NCBI RefSeq assembly: GCF_000332495.1
Contig: NZ_AOGW02000010.1
Location: 744,001-808,000, forward strand
DNA from: Leptospira terpstrae serovar Hualin str. LT 11-33 = ATCC 700639
GTDB taxonomy: Bacteria > Spirochaetota > Leptospiria > Leptospirales > Leptospiraceae
DNA length: 64,000 bases
Direction: 5' to 3'
Shown: positions 1 to 9,054 of the stretch, piece by piece
Layout of the letters: every line of letters starts with the position of its first letter
How positions within the stretch are numbered: the first letter of the stretch is position 1
Notes under the pieces: model-generated
The model's input: only the letters and a program-made list of their open reading frames with translations
What the model was told of the DNA's origin: nothing
Databases searched by the model: none
Made by a program: the position numbers and the translations under genes

Positions 1-240
1 CTCTTCAACCGCAATTTCTCTGTTCGAATATTCATCTTCGGGATGGATGAGAAGGTAGTCTTTTAGTGACTCATAATGTTTGTTTAGTTCCAAAAACATT
101 ACATCACTTGTGAATTCACCAGAATCAGGATGGTATTTTTTGGCAAGTTTGTGATAGGATTCTTTGAGTTCGGATTCTGTAAAACCGAGAGAGAGACCTA
201 AAAAATGTAGGGAATCATTTAACAGTAATTTTTTGTCCAT
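1..240 (-). CDS. J-domain (DnaJ-like) protein, 3' part outside window
   Basis: Reading leftward from an ATG at 240, 80 codons stay open to the window edge, so only the N-terminus is present. The residues form a J domain: helix II is followed by the loop motif HPD near residue 39 (KKYHPDSGEF), the motif that stimulates Hsp70 ATPase. It is therefore probably a DnaK co-chaperone, or a protein using a J domain to recruit DnaK. Its start overlaps the end of the preceding minus-strand gene by 22 bp, so it belongs to the same transcription unit as fliS. Whether the rest resembles full DnaJ (G/F and zinc regions) cannot be seen. Confidence 0.75.
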   Translation of the reverse strand, partial: MDKKLLLNDSLHFLGLSLGFTESELKESYHKLAKKYHPDSGEFTSDVMFLELNKHYESLKDYLLIHPEDEYSNREIAVEE

Positions 241-650
241 GAGAGGCCGGAGGACTGTAGCAAATGAAACTTGAGTCTTCGTTTGATACTGAATTCCCAA
301 TATTCTTTTTTACTCTCATTCATTTCGAAAACAAGTAATTCTTGAACTTTCTCTTGGAGATTTCTAGCTTCATCCAACCTTTCAAAGACGGTTTCAGAAA
401 TGGCAATTTCCTCTTCCGTATAAACTTCCATTTCTTGCCTTTCCCAAAGTTCCCGGTCCACTTCTTCCAACTTTCGTATTAAGGTTTCATTTTTAAATTC
501 TATCTTTACAGCCGTATCCGCATCTCGGTAAGAAAGTAATTCTTCTTCTCTTTTCAAATTAACGATGAGAGAATCTAAGTATTGGATTTTTTTTTGTAAA
601 AGTTGTTTTGTGGATTGTTTGGATGAAATCATAAATTTGTGAGTAATCAA
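219..650 (-). CDS. Coiled-coil protein next to fliS, possible flagellar chaperone
   Basis: Encodes about 143 aa, charged and predicted almost entirely helical, with long E/K/L/R-rich heptad-like stretches. No family is recognised. The open frame begins at TTG 650, directly after the fliS stop; an ATG at 632 (residue 7) is an equally possible start, and neither has a good Shine-Dalgarno sequence. Size, helix content and position after fliS resemble FliT/FlgN-type export chaperones; this is inferred from context, not from a motif. It overlaps the J-domain gene by 22 bp, implying co-transcription and probable translational coupling. Confidence 0.6.
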   Translation of the reverse strand: MITHKFMISSKQSTKQLLQKKIQYLDSLIVNLKREEELLSYRDADTAVKIEFKNETLIRKLEEVDRELWERQEMEVYTEEEIAISETVFERLDEARNLQEKVQELLVFEMNESKKEYWEFSIKRRLKFHLLQSSGLSWTKNYC

Positions 651-1097
651 TTATCCAGTAATGGAAATTCCTGTAGGTCGTGTGCCGGGAGGTGTATTTG
701 GATTTGGAGTGTCTTTTTTTTCTAACTCTTCCCAAGAGATTTTTAACTCAATTAGGATTTTAATACACTCTTCAATGATTTCTTTGTCTTTTCGCATGTT
801 GGCTTCCAACAAACGTTTCTTCAAATAAACATATAAGGACAAAAGGTTATTTGCGACTTCTTTCCCCTCTTCCATATTGAGAGAAAGAAGAAGTTCAGTA
901 ATGATGTCTTGGGTTTTGATGATATTGTTGTTCACAACATCATACTTTCTGGGAGTCATATTGTCTTTTGCCACACCAAGGAATCGAATGGCTCCGTCAA
1001 AGAGCATCACAATTAGTTTGATTTGGCTAACGGTAGATATCTCATTGGCTTTGTATTCATTGTAAGCAGAGGCACCGGTTTTTCTCGCAAGCGACAT
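651..1097 (-). CDS. fliS: Flagellar export chaperone FliS
   Basis: 148-aa FliS, the cytoplasmic chaperone that holds flagellin unfolded until export through the flagellar type III apparatus. Family signs are the N-terminal ASAYNEYKANEI segment, the helix containing IKLIVMLFDGAIRFL, and the TQDIITELLLSLNMEEG region; length is typical, with a Pro/Thr-rich tail. The start at 1097 is chosen because AGGAG lies 7 bases upstream; an in-frame ATG at 1127 lacks this spacing. It heads a minus-strand operon with the coiled-coil protein and the J-domain protein. Flagellins in this genus form periplasmic filaments. Confidence 0.93.
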   Translation of the reverse strand: MSLARKTGASAYNEYKANEISTVSQIKLIVMLFDGAIRFLGVAKDNMTPRKYDVVNNNIIKTQDIITELLLSLNMEEGKEVANNLLSLYVYLKKRLLEANMRKDKEIIEECIKILIELKISWEELEKKDTPNPNTPPGTRPTGISITG

Positions 1098-1174
1098 TTT
1101 TTTCTCCTGAGTATTCCCATCGACCAAAAAGGATACTTGCTTAATGACCCAAGTGAATATTCTTAGAATATCAC

Positions 1175-1789
1175 ATGGGAAAAATAAAACGTGCCGTTTT
1201 TTTGGCCTCAGGAAGAGGATCCAATTTTACCGCTTCTGTCGAGTACATTCGAAAAAAAAAGCTAAAGCTCGACCTGGTTGCCCTTGTGACTGACAACCCG
1301 GAGGCCAAAGCCATAAGTGTTGCCAAAACCTTTGGAATACCTACAAAAGTCATTCCTTACGCCACTTATGCACAAAAAACGGACTACCATAAGGATTTAC
1401 TCCACGAAGTGGAAAACCTAAAACCCGATCTCATTGTGGCATGTGGGTACATGCGAATTCTAAAATCGGAGTTCGTGCGCCGGTTTCAAAACCAAATCAT
1501 CAATGTCCACCCAAGCCTCCTGCCTGCATTTCCTGGCCTTGATTCCCAAAAGCAGGCACTGGACTATGGTGTGAAGGTGGCAGGTTGTACGGTTCATTTT
1601 GTGGAAGAAGGTGTGGACACAGGTCCCATCATTTTGCAAAAAGCGATTGCCATTGCTCCCGAATGGACTGAAAAAGAACTATCCCTTGCAATCCTTGCGG
1701 AAGAACATAAAATCCTTCCTCTCGCTATACAACTGTTTTGTGAAGATAAATTAAAAATCAAAGAACGAAAGGTAGAAATCCTAAAATGA
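1175..1789 (+). CDS. purN: Phosphoribosylglycinamide formyltransferase PurN
   Basis: 204-aa GAR transformylase: transfers a formyl group from 10-formyl-THF to GAR in de novo purine synthesis. Visible are the N-terminal [10 protein letters not shown] phosphate-binding loop, the catalytic segment [12 protein letters not shown] (Asn/His) and the downstream EEGVDTGPI containing the catalytic Asp. Length is normal. No Shine-Dalgarno precedes ATG 1175; a TAGAAT box ends 5 bases before the ATG, so a leaderless transcript is possible (inference). Its stop overlaps the purH start (ATGA at 1786-1789), indicating translational coupling. Confidence 0.95.
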   Translation: MGKIKRAVFLASGRGSNFTASVEYIRKKKLKLDLVALVTDNPEAKAISVAKTFGIPTKVIPYATYAQKTDYHKDLLHEVENLKPDLIVACGYMRILKSEFVRRFQNQIINVHPSLLPAFPGLDSQKQALDYGVKVAGCTVHFVEEGVDTGPIILQKAIAIAPEWTEKELSLAILAEEHKILPLAIQLFCEDKLKIKERKVEILK

Positions 1790-3327
1790 TCGAAATCAAA
1801 CGAGCACTCGTATCCGTATCCGACAAAGCCGGAATTACGGAAATCTGTTCCTTCCTCGCCAAAAACGGTGTGGAAATTCTTTCCACTGGTGGAACCTATG
1901 ATGCCCTCTCCAAAGAAGGAATTCCTGTAAAAAAAGTAGATGAGTTTACTGGTTTTCCTGAAATCCTCCATGGCCGAGTGAAAACCCTCCACCCGAAAAT
2001 TCACGGAGGACTTCTCGGTGATACGACAAACCCCGACCATGTCAAACAAATGGAAAGTAATGGAATTGTTCCCATCACTCTAGTCATTGTGAACTTGTAT
2101 CCCTTTGTCAAAACTGTGATGAAACCGGATGTAACCTTGGAAGATGCAATCGAAAATATTGATATCGGTGGACCATCTATGCTTCGTTCGGCGGCAAAAA
2201 ACCATAAAAACGTTGTGGTGCTCACTGATCCAAAAGATTACGAATCCTTCCAAACAGAGTTTACGACAAACAAAGGAAAGGTTTCTCGCGAAACTGCATT
2301 TCAATATGCTGCCAAAGTTTTTTCTGAAACCGCATCATACGACTCAGCGATATCTACATTTTTTAATAAAAAACTAGATATAAAATACCCTGATAAAATT
2401 ACCTTAGCCTTTAACAAAAAACAAAAACTTCGTTACGGTGAAAACCCGCACCAAGATGCAGCCTTCTACGAACCACTCTTCATCAAATCACAGTTTGAAG
2501 CCTTGCAAGGAAAAGAACTCTCTTTCAACAATATGTTGGATTTTGATGCGGCCTTTCATGTAGCAAGCCTACTTCCAAAAAATGCAGTCTCCATTGTAAA
2601 ACATTTAAACCCTTGTGGGATTGCCTTTGGGGAAACGGTTCTCGAATCCTTTGAGCTAGCGAGAAAAACAGATCCTATTTCTGCATTTGGTGGAATCATA
2701 GGAATCCATGGTCGCGTGGAAAAAGAATCTGCTGAAGAAATTACAAAGAACTTTGTGGAAGGTGTGATTGCCGAAAGTTTTTCAGACGAGGCATTAGAGA
2801 TTTTTTCAAAAAAACCTAACATCCGTTTAATTCCCATTGCTAAGTTTGACGAAGCATTGGACGAATTAGATTTACGTTCCCTCCACCACGGCCTTCTCAT
2901 TCAAAATCGCGATTATGATTTGATCACTAAAGACAAACTAAAAATTGTTTCAAAAAAACAACCCACAGCAGATGATTTAGAAGGTTTGATGTTTGCTTGG
3001 AACTGTGTGAAGTTTATCAAATCGAATGCGATTGTTTATACGGATCAAAACTCCACTTTGGGAATTGGAGCCGGACAAATGTCTCGTGTGGACTCTGTAG
3101 AACTTGGGGCAATGAAAGCCCAAAAAGTGGGACTTTCGGTTGTTGGTTCCTATGTAGGTAGTGATGCTTTTTTTCCTTTCCGCGATGGAATCGATGCCAT
3201 TGCCAAAGTTGGTGCGAAAGCAATCATACAACCAGGCGGGTCCATTCGCGATGAAGAAGTGATCCAAGCAGCTGATGAACATGGTCTAATCATGGTCTTT
3301 ACTGGAATGAGGCATTTCCGTCACTAA
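1786..3327 (+). CDS. purH: Bifunctional AICAR transformylase/IMP cyclohydrolase PurH
   Basis: 513-aa protein catalysing the last two steps to IMP. The N-terminal MGS-like cyclohydrolase domain shows VSVSDKAGI and [10 protein letters not shown]; the transformylase domain shows [10 protein letters not shown], the Lys-His pair in [13 protein letters not shown], and [10 protein letters not shown]. It ends in the family-typical [10 protein letters not shown]. Its start overlaps purN by 4 bp and its stop overlaps the next membrane-protein gene by 1 bp (TAATG), so purN-purH and the two following genes look like one operon. Confidence 0.96.
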   Translation: MIEIKRALVSVSDKAGITEICSFLAKNGVEILSTGGTYDALSKEGIPVKKVDEFTGFPEILHGRVKTLHPKIHGGLLGDTTNPDHVKQMESNGIVPITLVIVNLYPFVKTVMKPDVTLEDAIENIDIGGPSMLRSAAKNHKNVVVLTDPKDYESFQTEFTTNKGKVSRETAFQYAAKVFSETASYDSAISTFFNKKLDIKYPDKITLAFNKKQKLRYGENPHQDAAFYEPLFIKSQFEALQGKELSFNNMLDFDAAFHVASLLPKNAVSIVKHLNPCGIAFGETVLESFELARKTDPISAFGGIIGIHGRVEKESAEEITKNFVEGVIAESFSDEALEIFSKKPNIRLIPIAKFDEALDELDLRSLHHGLLIQNRDYDLITKDKLKIVSKKQPTADDLEGLMFAWNCVKFIKSNAIVYTDQNSTLGIGAGQMSRVDSVELGAMKAQKVGLSVVGSYVGSDAFFPFRDGIDAIAKVGAKAIIQPGGSIRDEEVIQAADEHGLIMVFTGMRHFRH

Positions 3328-4031
3328 TGGAATTTTTTCTTTTCCTCCTATTTCTCGCCTTCTTTTGTTTGGTGACAGCTGTCATTGTTTATTACGTAAA
3401 GATTCTTTTCTTTTCGGCCAAAACAAATTACAGAAGAGAAGAACTAACAGACATTCGCGGGGATGTGTTTCGCATTTGTCTGGATGTTTTTGAATCAGGG
3501 GGAAATTTAGTTTATGGGGCACTCGCTTTTTTCTGTAGTGCCCTCTTAGTCTGGCTTTGGTCCTTACTTGGATCCTTACTCGGGGAAAAAGGACCTGGGC
3601 CATTTGAACATATCTTCCATATGCCGATTTTCTTTTTGGCTGTTTTCTTTTCCTTTCCCTTCCTAAAAGACGCCTACCGAGGAGAAAAGTATTTAGCCCT
3701 TGCTAAGCCGGTTCTTTCCGGCCTTGCCCTTGGTAATTTGTCTGCAGGGGCAGTCCACTACGGCCTTGACCGAGACCTATACTTTTTGTTTTACTTACTC
3801 CTCCTCCTTTTACAAATTCCTGTTCTCGTTTTTCTCTGGAACCGGGAGCCTATTTTCGGGGTAAGTTTTGAAGAGCCAGAAAATTTTGCTTATGAAGAAG
3901 ATTGGGGTGCTCCCACCTCAACTGGTTCTTCCCCAGAGAACTTTGCCGATGCAGAAGAAGATGGCCCTTTTACAAATGAATCCGATGAATTTGGACTCGG
4001 TGACGACCCCTTCCCGGACGAATTTAAGTAA
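3327..4031 (+). CDS. Membrane protein of unknown function with acidic tail
   Basis: 234 aa, not assignable to a known family. About five hydrophobic segments (roughly residues 2-28, 60-80, 90-110, 125-145, 150-170) are followed by a soluble, strongly acidic tail of about 60 residues rich in E, D, F and P. The start overlaps the purH stop by one base, so it is probably translated by re-initiation. A link to purine metabolism is not implied by anything in the protein. Confidence 0.7.
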   Translation: MEFFLFLLFLAFFCLVTAVIVYYVKILFFSAKTNYRREELTDIRGDVFRICLDVFESGGNLVYGALAFFCSALLVWLWSLLGSLLGEKGPGPFEHIFHMPIFFLAVFFSFPFLKDAYRGEKYLALAKPVLSGLALGNLSAGAVHYGLDRDLYFLFYLLLLLLQIPVLVFLWNREPIFGVSFEEPENFAYEEDWGAPTSTGSSPENFADAEEDGPFTNESDEFGLGDDPFPDEFK

Positions 4032-4074
4032 GAAACCGGTTCTCTTTTTTCCCGGTTCGACCGATAGAAATCAT

Positions 4075-4743
4075 ATGAAGAAATACCTACTTTTCCTTCT
4101 TTTTTGTTTTCCTGGACTTCTTTTGGCCCAAACGGAAATTTCCAATAGTTTGGATGGATTTGCAGAAGCCTCTTGGGGAATGACCTTTGAATCCATTCGC
4201 GAGAAATTTTTGTCTATGGCTACCAATCCGGAATCAAAGGAAAAGATCGAACTTTTAAATGAGAAAAAGGACGAAAGCCTTCTCATCAAACGCAATGGTA
4301 TTTTCTATCTTTATCGCTTTTATAAAACTCCAGAACTATTGAAAGAAGTGCGAACGAAACAAGGATCTCAAGAAGCAGATCCTTCGATCGATGGAAAAAC
4401 AGAATTCCGTGAAAATGGAATCCTCTTTTCCGTCGGTGTCACTTTCAATTTAGTCCCCACAGAAAAAATCAAAGAGAAGATGGAAAAAAAATATGGCAAA
4501 CCGAGAAAGGAAGCCATCGGTGATGATAAAGTTTCCGGAGCTGCGATTTGGGAACTTGTAGAAAGAAGAGAGAACCCTCCTCGAGGCGGTTTTGCCGTTG
4601 TTTGGAGAGAAGGTTACAAAAAGGCAGCTTACACTCGTCGAATTGATTATTTTTCTGCCAATCTCAAAGAGGTGATCGCAAAGGATTATGTCGATTTCTT
4701 CAGCGTTCAAGAAACAAAAACCTTGCGGGATTTAATCCCGTAG
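4075..4743 (+). CDS. Secreted protein of unknown function
   Basis: 222 aa with a Sec signal peptide (KKYLLFLLFCFPGLLLAQ, cleavage after LLAQ or LLA). The start at 4075 is chosen because it places the signal peptide at the N-terminus; the frame is open far upstream but would overlap the preceding gene. The mature part begins with FAEASWGMTFESIREKF, a pattern seen in several spirochaetal periplasmic proteins, and carries charged helices; no catalytic motif is evident. It lies 43 bp after the membrane-protein gene. Its stop is followed by the hairpin that covers the tal ribosome-binding site. Confidence 0.7.
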   Translation: MKKYLLFLLFCFPGLLLAQTEISNSLDGFAEASWGMTFESIREKFLSMATNPESKEKIELLNEKKDESLLIKRNGIFYLYRFYKTPELLKEVRTKQGSQEADPSIDGKTEFRENGILFSVGVTFNLVPTEKIKEKMEKKYGKPRKEAIGDDKVSGAAIWELVERRENPPRGGFAVVWREGYKKAAYTRRIDYFSANLKEVIAKDYVDFFSVQETKTLRDLIP

Positions 4744-4750
4744 TTACCCT

Positions 4751-4792
4751 GTCTCGTGAGGCTTGGCAAACCAATTGCCAAGCAGACGAGGC
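4751..4792 (+). promoter_or_regulatory. Hairpin enclosing the tal ribosome-binding site
   Basis: A 9-bp perfect stem (4761-4769 with 4775-4783, loop ACCAA) sits on a second 7-bp stem (4751-4757 with 4786-4792, one G-U pair), separated by a small internal loop. The right arm of the lower stem is ACGAGGC, which includes the tal Shine-Dalgarno GAGG (4788-4791); the tal ATG is at 4796. The arrangement suggests translational control of tal. There is no U-run after the stem, so a terminator is unlikely. Confidence 0.65.
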
Positions 4793-4795
4793 AAA

Positions 4796-5440
4796 ATGAA
4801 TTTATTTTTAGACACAGCCAACATTGACGAAATTAAAAAAGTCCATGAACTTGGTCTCCTAGATGGGATCACCACGAACCCATCCATCATCGCAAAATCC
4901 GGCCGTAAGTTCACGGAAGTCATCAAAGAAATTTGTAGTTTTGTAAAAGGACCAGTAAGTGCGGAAGTTCTTGCAACGGATGCCCCTACAATGATCAAAG
5001 AAGGTATAGAACTTTCTAAAATTGCAGAAAACGTTGTCGTAAAAGTTCCACTCATTCCAGAAGGAATCAAAGCGGTGAAAGCTTTTTCGGAACAAGGGAT
5101 CCAAACCAACGTCACACTTTGTTTTACTGCCAACCAAGCCCTACTTGCTGCCAAAGCAGGTGCTAGTTTCATTTCTCCTTTTGTGGGTCGATTGGATGAT
5201 ATTGGTTATGATGGATTGGAACTTATCTCTGAGATCCGAGACATTTATGACAATTACGGAATTGAAACGCAAATCCTTGCGGCATCCGTTCGTCACCCCA
5301 TCCACTTTAAAGAAGTGGCTCTTCGTGGTGCTGATTGTGTCACTCTTCCTTATTCTGTATTTGAAATGCTTTTCAAACACCCACTCACTGACAGTGGGCT
5401 TGCAAAATTTGTAGAAGATTCTAAAAAACTAAACTGGTAA
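4796..5440 (+). CDS. tal: Transaldolase (short TalC/MipB type)
   Basis: 214-aa transaldolase-family protein transferring dihydroxyacetone units in the pentose phosphate pathway, or acting as fructose-6-phosphate aldolase. It starts [29 protein letters not shown] carries the Schiff-base Lys, and [20 protein letters not shown] and [11 protein letters not shown] are family blocks. Length fits the short subfamily (about 215 aa). GAGG lies 4 bases upstream of ATG 4796, inside a strong hairpin, so translation may be gated. The alternative in-frame start at 4763 would lie inside that hairpin and lacks a ribosome-binding site. Confidence 0.93.
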   Translation: MNLFLDTANIDEIKKVHELGLLDGITTNPSIIAKSGRKFTEVIKEICSFVKGPVSAEVLATDAPTMIKEGIELSKIAENVVVKVPLIPEGIKAVKAFSEQGIQTNVTLCFTANQALLAAKAGASFISPFVGRLDDIGYDGLELISEIRDIYDNYGIETQILAASVRHPIHFKEVALRGADCVTLPYSVFEMLFKHPLTDSGLAKFVEDSKKLNW

Positions 5441-5444
5441 AAAT

Positions 5445-5876
5445 CTAAAACCACACCACCGGATACTTTCGGTGGTGGACCAAATTATTCACAACTAGTG
5501 CGTTTACAAGGAGAATCAAAACTCCAATGAGCACTGGAAATAAGATAAAATCCACTCCCACTCCTCCAAGCACTCCGATCATTGCTGTGGCTCCCCCTGG
5601 TGGATGTAAAGTGTGAGTCCAATACATAACAAAAATCGAAAGCCCTACAGAAAACCCAATGGTGAAAAAGTTTGTTCCCAGTGTGGCGACAAGGATGACG
5701 GCAATTGTGGCAGAAATCAAGTGCCCTCCAATTAAATTCCGAGGTTGCGAAAGGGGAGCATCGGGAACTGCAAATAAAAGAACTGCCGTTGCGCCAAACG
5801 ATCCAATCAGAAGCGAATGGCCAGATAAATTTGTGATGGCAAGAATCGACCAAATGGATACTGTACTACTGATCAA
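5445..5876 (-). CDS. HPP family integral membrane protein
   Basis: HPP-family membrane protein, a family linked to nitrite transport in cyanobacteria and plants. Several transmembrane helices are visible, with the diagnostic THTLHPPGGATAMIGVLGG carrying the HPP motif and, upstream, IGSFGATAVLLFAVPDAPLSQPRN. The start is uncertain: the first usable initiator is TTG 5876, with GGAG only 2-3 bases before it. The same frame stays open upstream to 5975 and encodes a basic, family-like N-terminus (SLRFAIWS) without any ATG. The true start may be a non-canonical codon overlapping the upstream gene. Confidence 0.8.
   Translation of the reverse strand: MISSTVSIWSILAITNLSGHSLLIGSFGATAVLLFAVPDAPLSQPRNLIGGHLISATIAVILVATLGTNFFTIGFSVGLSIFVMYWTHTLHPPGGATAMIGVLGGVGVDFILFPVLIGVLILLVNALVVNNLVHHRKYPVVWF
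5450..5480 (-). terminator. Possible terminator at the tal/HPP junction
   Basis: CACCACCG (5454-5461) pairs perfectly with CGGTGGTG (5470-5477) around an 8-base loop. On the minus strand the stem is followed by a T-rich stretch that includes the HPP stop codon, so it could end HPP transcription. It lies inside the last HPP codons and has no U-run on the plus strand. Confidence 0.4.
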
Positions 5877-5958
5877 ACTCCAGATGGCAAACCGAAGGGA
5901 ACGTTTGTTCCGTTTTACGGTAAGAGGTGCTTTGATTTTATTCGGTAAACTTTTGAAT

Positions 5959-6984
5959 CTACTTTTCAGCGTAGTTCACCCAAATTTCTTTCATCTGGTC
6001 GATAAAACAAAATGCAGATTGGTGAGAAGCATCATTAAATAAATCGCAAGTTCCTGGTTTGTTCCAGTTCAATGGGTAAGCACCATAGGAATTGGCAAGA
6101 GTCTCCATAGGTTCCCACCAAACTTCTTTTATACGAAACTTTTCATAATACTTATAATAATCACCATATACTTTGGGCCAAAGGACAAGGGTTTTGATTT
6201 GATTCTTCCTCGTAAGTTCTAAAAATGCTTCTACATAGGGTTTCTGAGACTCACCCACAGTATAAGAACTCATATACAAACTTCCAATACGTAGGGTATC
6301 TTTTTTGATTTTTTCGATAGGATTGGACTGCACTCCATAAATCAAATATTCACCCTTTGAATAATTGATGAGTTGGAACTCCTGGTTATACCGAGACTTA
6401 TATTCTCTGAGTTTTCCTTGTTTGAGCCGAGAACTAAAAAGGGAAAGATTTAATTCTACACTACGAATGACAAAAAGTTTATCCAAGAAAAAGGTCCATT
6501 TTTCTTTTAGAGGAATGTCTTTCCAAACAATGTCCAAACAATCTTTATCACATCCCATTCGTAAAAATGGTGAAAGAATAAAACCTTTATTATCATCGAA
6601 CGCTTCTGGACTTAATGAAAGAATCACAAACTCGGGTTTGACTCCTGAGTCCAATAAGTCTTTAAGTTGTATATAGGAATTCATTGGAATTCCTTGCGGA
6701 CTACTGAAATTATAAAGAGTCCAAGCTTTGTTGTAAGGTTCTGGGATTCCTAATTCAGAAAATGGATAAGATCGAGAATCCCCAAAAACGAGTGCGAGTT
6801 TTTTCTCCTGACTATCTTTATCAGACAAAAGTCGTTTCGCTAAAACCTTTCTCTGAAAATAAAATACAGAATTGCCTGCCTGCAGAAATTCATCATGAAA
6901 GACAGGCAAAAGAAAAATTTTATCTACCAAAAAGATAAATAAGAAAAGGACAACTGGATAAAATAAAAACGGTTTTGATTTCAA
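5959..6984 (-). CDS. DUF1574 family protein (SGNH-hydrolase-like, membrane anchored)
   Basis: 341 aa with one N-terminal transmembrane segment (residues 5-25) and an extracytoplasmic domain. GDSRSYPF near residue 68 resembles the block I Ser motif of SGNH/GDSL hydrolases, and NDASHQS near the C-terminus resembles the block V Asp-His pair; between them are beta-strand patterns such as PEFVILSLSPEAF. This fits DUF1574, a family recorded mostly in Leptospira; activity is unknown, O-acyl transfer or esterase on envelope glycans being possible. A minus-strand gene whose 3' end overlaps the open frame of the HPP gene. Confidence 0.7.
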   Translation of the reverse strand: MKSKPFLFYPVVLFLFIFLVDKIFLLPVFHDEFLQAGNSVFYFQRKVLAKRLLSDKDSQEKKLALVFGDSRSYPFSELGIPEPYNKAWTLYNFSSPQGIPMNSYIQLKDLLDSGVKPEFVILSLSPEAFDDNKGFILSPFLRMGCDKDCLDIVWKDIPLKEKWTFFLDKLFVIRSVELNLSLFSSRLKQGKLREYKSRYNQEFQLINYSKGEYLIYGVQSNPIEKIKKDTLRIGSLYMSSYTVGESQKPYVEAFLELTRKNQIKTLVLWPKVYGDYYKYYEKFRIKEVWWEPMETLANSYGAYPLNWNKPGTCDLFNDASHQSAFCFIDQMKEIWVNYAEK

Positions 6985-7040
6985 AAAAACAAATCCCCTA
7001 ACCTCACCATTTTAAGAGAGGATTGGATTCTTCAACCAAA

Positions 7041-7784
7041 TTAAGGAGCCGGTTTTCCGAGAACCTGTTCTTCCGTCACCACTTTGTATTTTCCTTCTTC
7101 CAATACAAAGTCTCTTAAATCCAACTTTCCAATCCGTATCCGATAGAGATCAAGGACCACCATTTCCTTTGCCTTACACATTCTACGGATTTGTCGTTTT
7201 TTTCCCTCTTTTAAGATGATACTGAGATAACTAGTAAAACCTGGAGGGGTTTTTTCAGTTACTACATTGGCTGGTTTTACGGCAAGAGCACGGAGAGTTT
7301 CCCCTCCTTCCCTTACACCTAACATAAATTCATCGGCAATTGGTTTCCATGCCACAGGTTGTTTCAAACTAATGATATATTCTTTATCAATTTTGTTGCG
7401 TGGGTGTGTGACTTTTTGGATAAAGTCTCCATCGATGGACAAAAGCAATAGACCCCTTGAATCTAAGTCCAATCGTCCAGCATAGTTGTATTTTTGAAAG
7501 GCTTCCGGTAAAAGTGAGAAGATAGTGTTCTCATGAAACTTGTCTTCGTGAGAAGTTAAGTATCCAGGAGGTTTGTTAAAGGCGATAATTTTCGGCCGTT
7601 TCAAAGACTCCTCTTCCATCTGGACAGATTTTCCATCGAAGCTGATGGAATCAGTCTCTGCGATTTGAAAGGAAAGGTCTGTGATGGTACTGCCGTTGAC
7701 TTTGATTCGGCCTGCGAGGACCAATTCTTCTACTTTCCGACGGGAACCGAGACCTAATTTGGCTAGAAATGCGTTGATCCTCAT
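7041..7784 (-). CDS. 16S/23S rRNA pseudouridine synthase, RsuA/RluB family
   Basis: 247 aa. An N-terminal S4 RNA-binding domain (MRINAFLAKLGLGSRRKVEE..., residues 1-60) precedes the pseudouridine synthase domain, with the catalytic-Asp motif GRLDLDSRGLLLL and a KRQIRRM segment near the C-terminus, both typical of RsuA/RluB/RluE/RluF. The exact rRNA target cannot be told from sequence alone. The start at 7784 is close to the lipA leader; the two genes are divergent and share a short intergenic region. Confidence 0.9.
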   Translation of the reverse strand: MRINAFLAKLGLGSRRKVEELVLAGRIKVNGSTITDLSFQIAETDSISFDGKSVQMEEESLKRPKIIAFNKPPGYLTSHEDKFHENTIFSLLPEAFQKYNYAGRLDLDSRGLLLLSIDGDFIQKVTHPRNKIDKEYIISLKQPVAWKPIADEFMLGVREGGETLRALAVKPANVVTEKTPPGFTSYLSIILKEGKKRQIRRMCKAKEMVVLDLYRIRIGKLDLRDFVLEEGKYKVVTEEQVLGKPAP

Positions 7785-7833
7785 GATTTTCCATTTTACA
7801 AAGTGGCCTCATTTCAAAAAGTCTAAAGAAGGT

Positions 7834-8742
7834 ATGAATCCATTAAAAAAGAAACCTCGCTCACGTAATATCAGCCCCAAGGTGACACACCCCGAGTGGA
7901 TGAAAGTTCGAGTGAGTTTTCCGACAGAGGGAGATGCCCTAAGTCAGGTGCGTAGAGAGGTAGAATCCAAACAACTTCATACGGTTTGTGAATCTGCCAG
8001 TTGCCCGAACCTCAACCATTGTTGGAATCGGCGCACCGCTACCTATATGCTCTCCGGTGATATCTGTACAAGACGATGCCAATATTGTGATGTGGCCTTT
8101 GGAAAACCAAAACCTCTCGATTTAGAAGAACCTGAGCGCGTGGCAAGATCAGTTGCTGCCTTAGAACTACGCCATGTAGTTCTTACTGCTGTCAACCGAG
8201 ACGATTTGAAAGATGGAGGTGCAGGTCACTTTGCCGAAACCATAACCAAAATCAAATCCTACCGTCCCGAATGTTCGATTGAAGTCCTAATCCCTGACTT
8301 TAAAGCCAAAGAAGATTCCTTACAAATCCTTTACGCTTCAAAACCCAATATCATCAACCACAACATTGAAACCGTCGAACGATTGTTTCCGACGATCACT
8401 CCTCAAAAGAACTACAAACGTTCGTTAGAAGTTCTTTCCCATATTGCAAAACATGGATTTCTCACTAAAAGTGGGCTCATCCTTGGACTTGGGGAAAAGG
8501 AAGAAGATGTAAAACAATGTCTTGAGGATTTATTTACAAGTGGGGTTCGGATGCTGACCATTGGCCAATACCTACAACCTGGTCCGACCCACTACCCTGT
8601 CCAAGAGTTTATCAAACCAGAAACATTCCAATTTTGGAAGGAGTATGCCTACAAAACGGGATTCAAAACCGTTGCTTCCGGTCCACTGGTTCGTTCCTCT
8701 TACCATGCTGATGAATATTTTTCAGACGAAGCCACTGATTAG
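7834..8742 (+). CDS. lipA: Lipoyl synthase LipA
   Basis: 302-aa radical SAM enzyme inserting two sulfurs into octanoyl-lipoyl domains. It has the auxiliary cluster motif CESASCPNLNHC (CX4CX5C) and the radical SAM motif CTRRCQYC (CX3CX2C), followed by DVAFGKP and HNIETVERLFP, and a C-terminal RSSYHADE with the conserved RSSY. The start at 7834 gives the normal length; the frame is open further upstream, but that would run antisense through the start of the pseudouridine synthase gene. Confidence 0.96.
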   Translation: MNPLKKKPRSRNISPKVTHPEWMKVRVSFPTEGDALSQVRREVESKQLHTVCESASCPNLNHCWNRRTATYMLSGDICTRRCQYCDVAFGKPKPLDLEEPERVARSVAALELRHVVLTAVNRDDLKDGGAGHFAETITKIKSYRPECSIEVLIPDFKAKEDSLQILYASKPNIINHNIETVERLFPTITPQKNYKRSLEVLSHIAKHGFLTKSGLILGLGEKEEDVKQCLEDLFTSGVRMLTIGQYLQPGPTHYPVQEFIKPETFQFWKEYAYKTGFKTVASGPLVRSSYHADEYFSDEATD

Positions 8743-8757
8743 TCCGAAAGATAAAGT

Positions 8758-9054
8758 ATGGACCAAGAACAATTGGAGGCATTCCAAGAAGAACTTGCTA
8801 AAACATTCTTTTTCTCAATTCTAAAGGATTTGAGTGAAATTGGAGAAACCTTAAACGACTTCGAAGTGAAGGTCCTCATCCAAAAGGCTTTAGCCCATTC
8901 GCCCGATTTACAAGTGGAATGGGGAGATATGGATCGTTTTGGAAATAGTACCTTACTTGTAAAATACCAATCCAATCTACTTTTGATTGAAGCAAGTCCA
9001 CTCATCAGTGCCATACGAATCCTATGGAACGAATATAAATCCAAAGAAGTTTGA
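8758..9054 (+). CDS. Small acidic protein of unknown function
   Basis: 98 aa, no recognised family. The N-terminal half is predicted helical (DQEQLEAFQEELAKTFF), the C-terminal half contains beta strands (STLLVKYQSNLLLIEA). It follows lipA after 15 bp, so probably shares its transcript; a weak purine-rich stretch precedes the ATG. Nothing identifies a function, and a role in lipoylation is not supported beyond proximity. Confidence 0.6.
   Translation: MDQEQLEAFQEELAKTFFFSILKDLSEIGETLNDFEVKVLIQKALAHSPDLQVEWGDMDRFGNSTLLVKYQSNLLLIEASPLISAIRILWNEYKSKEV

Noticed and set aside
4762..4782. Stem before tal taken as an intrinsic terminator
   Set aside because: The stem is followed by GACGAGGCAAAATG with no U-run; it overlaps the ribosome-binding site instead.
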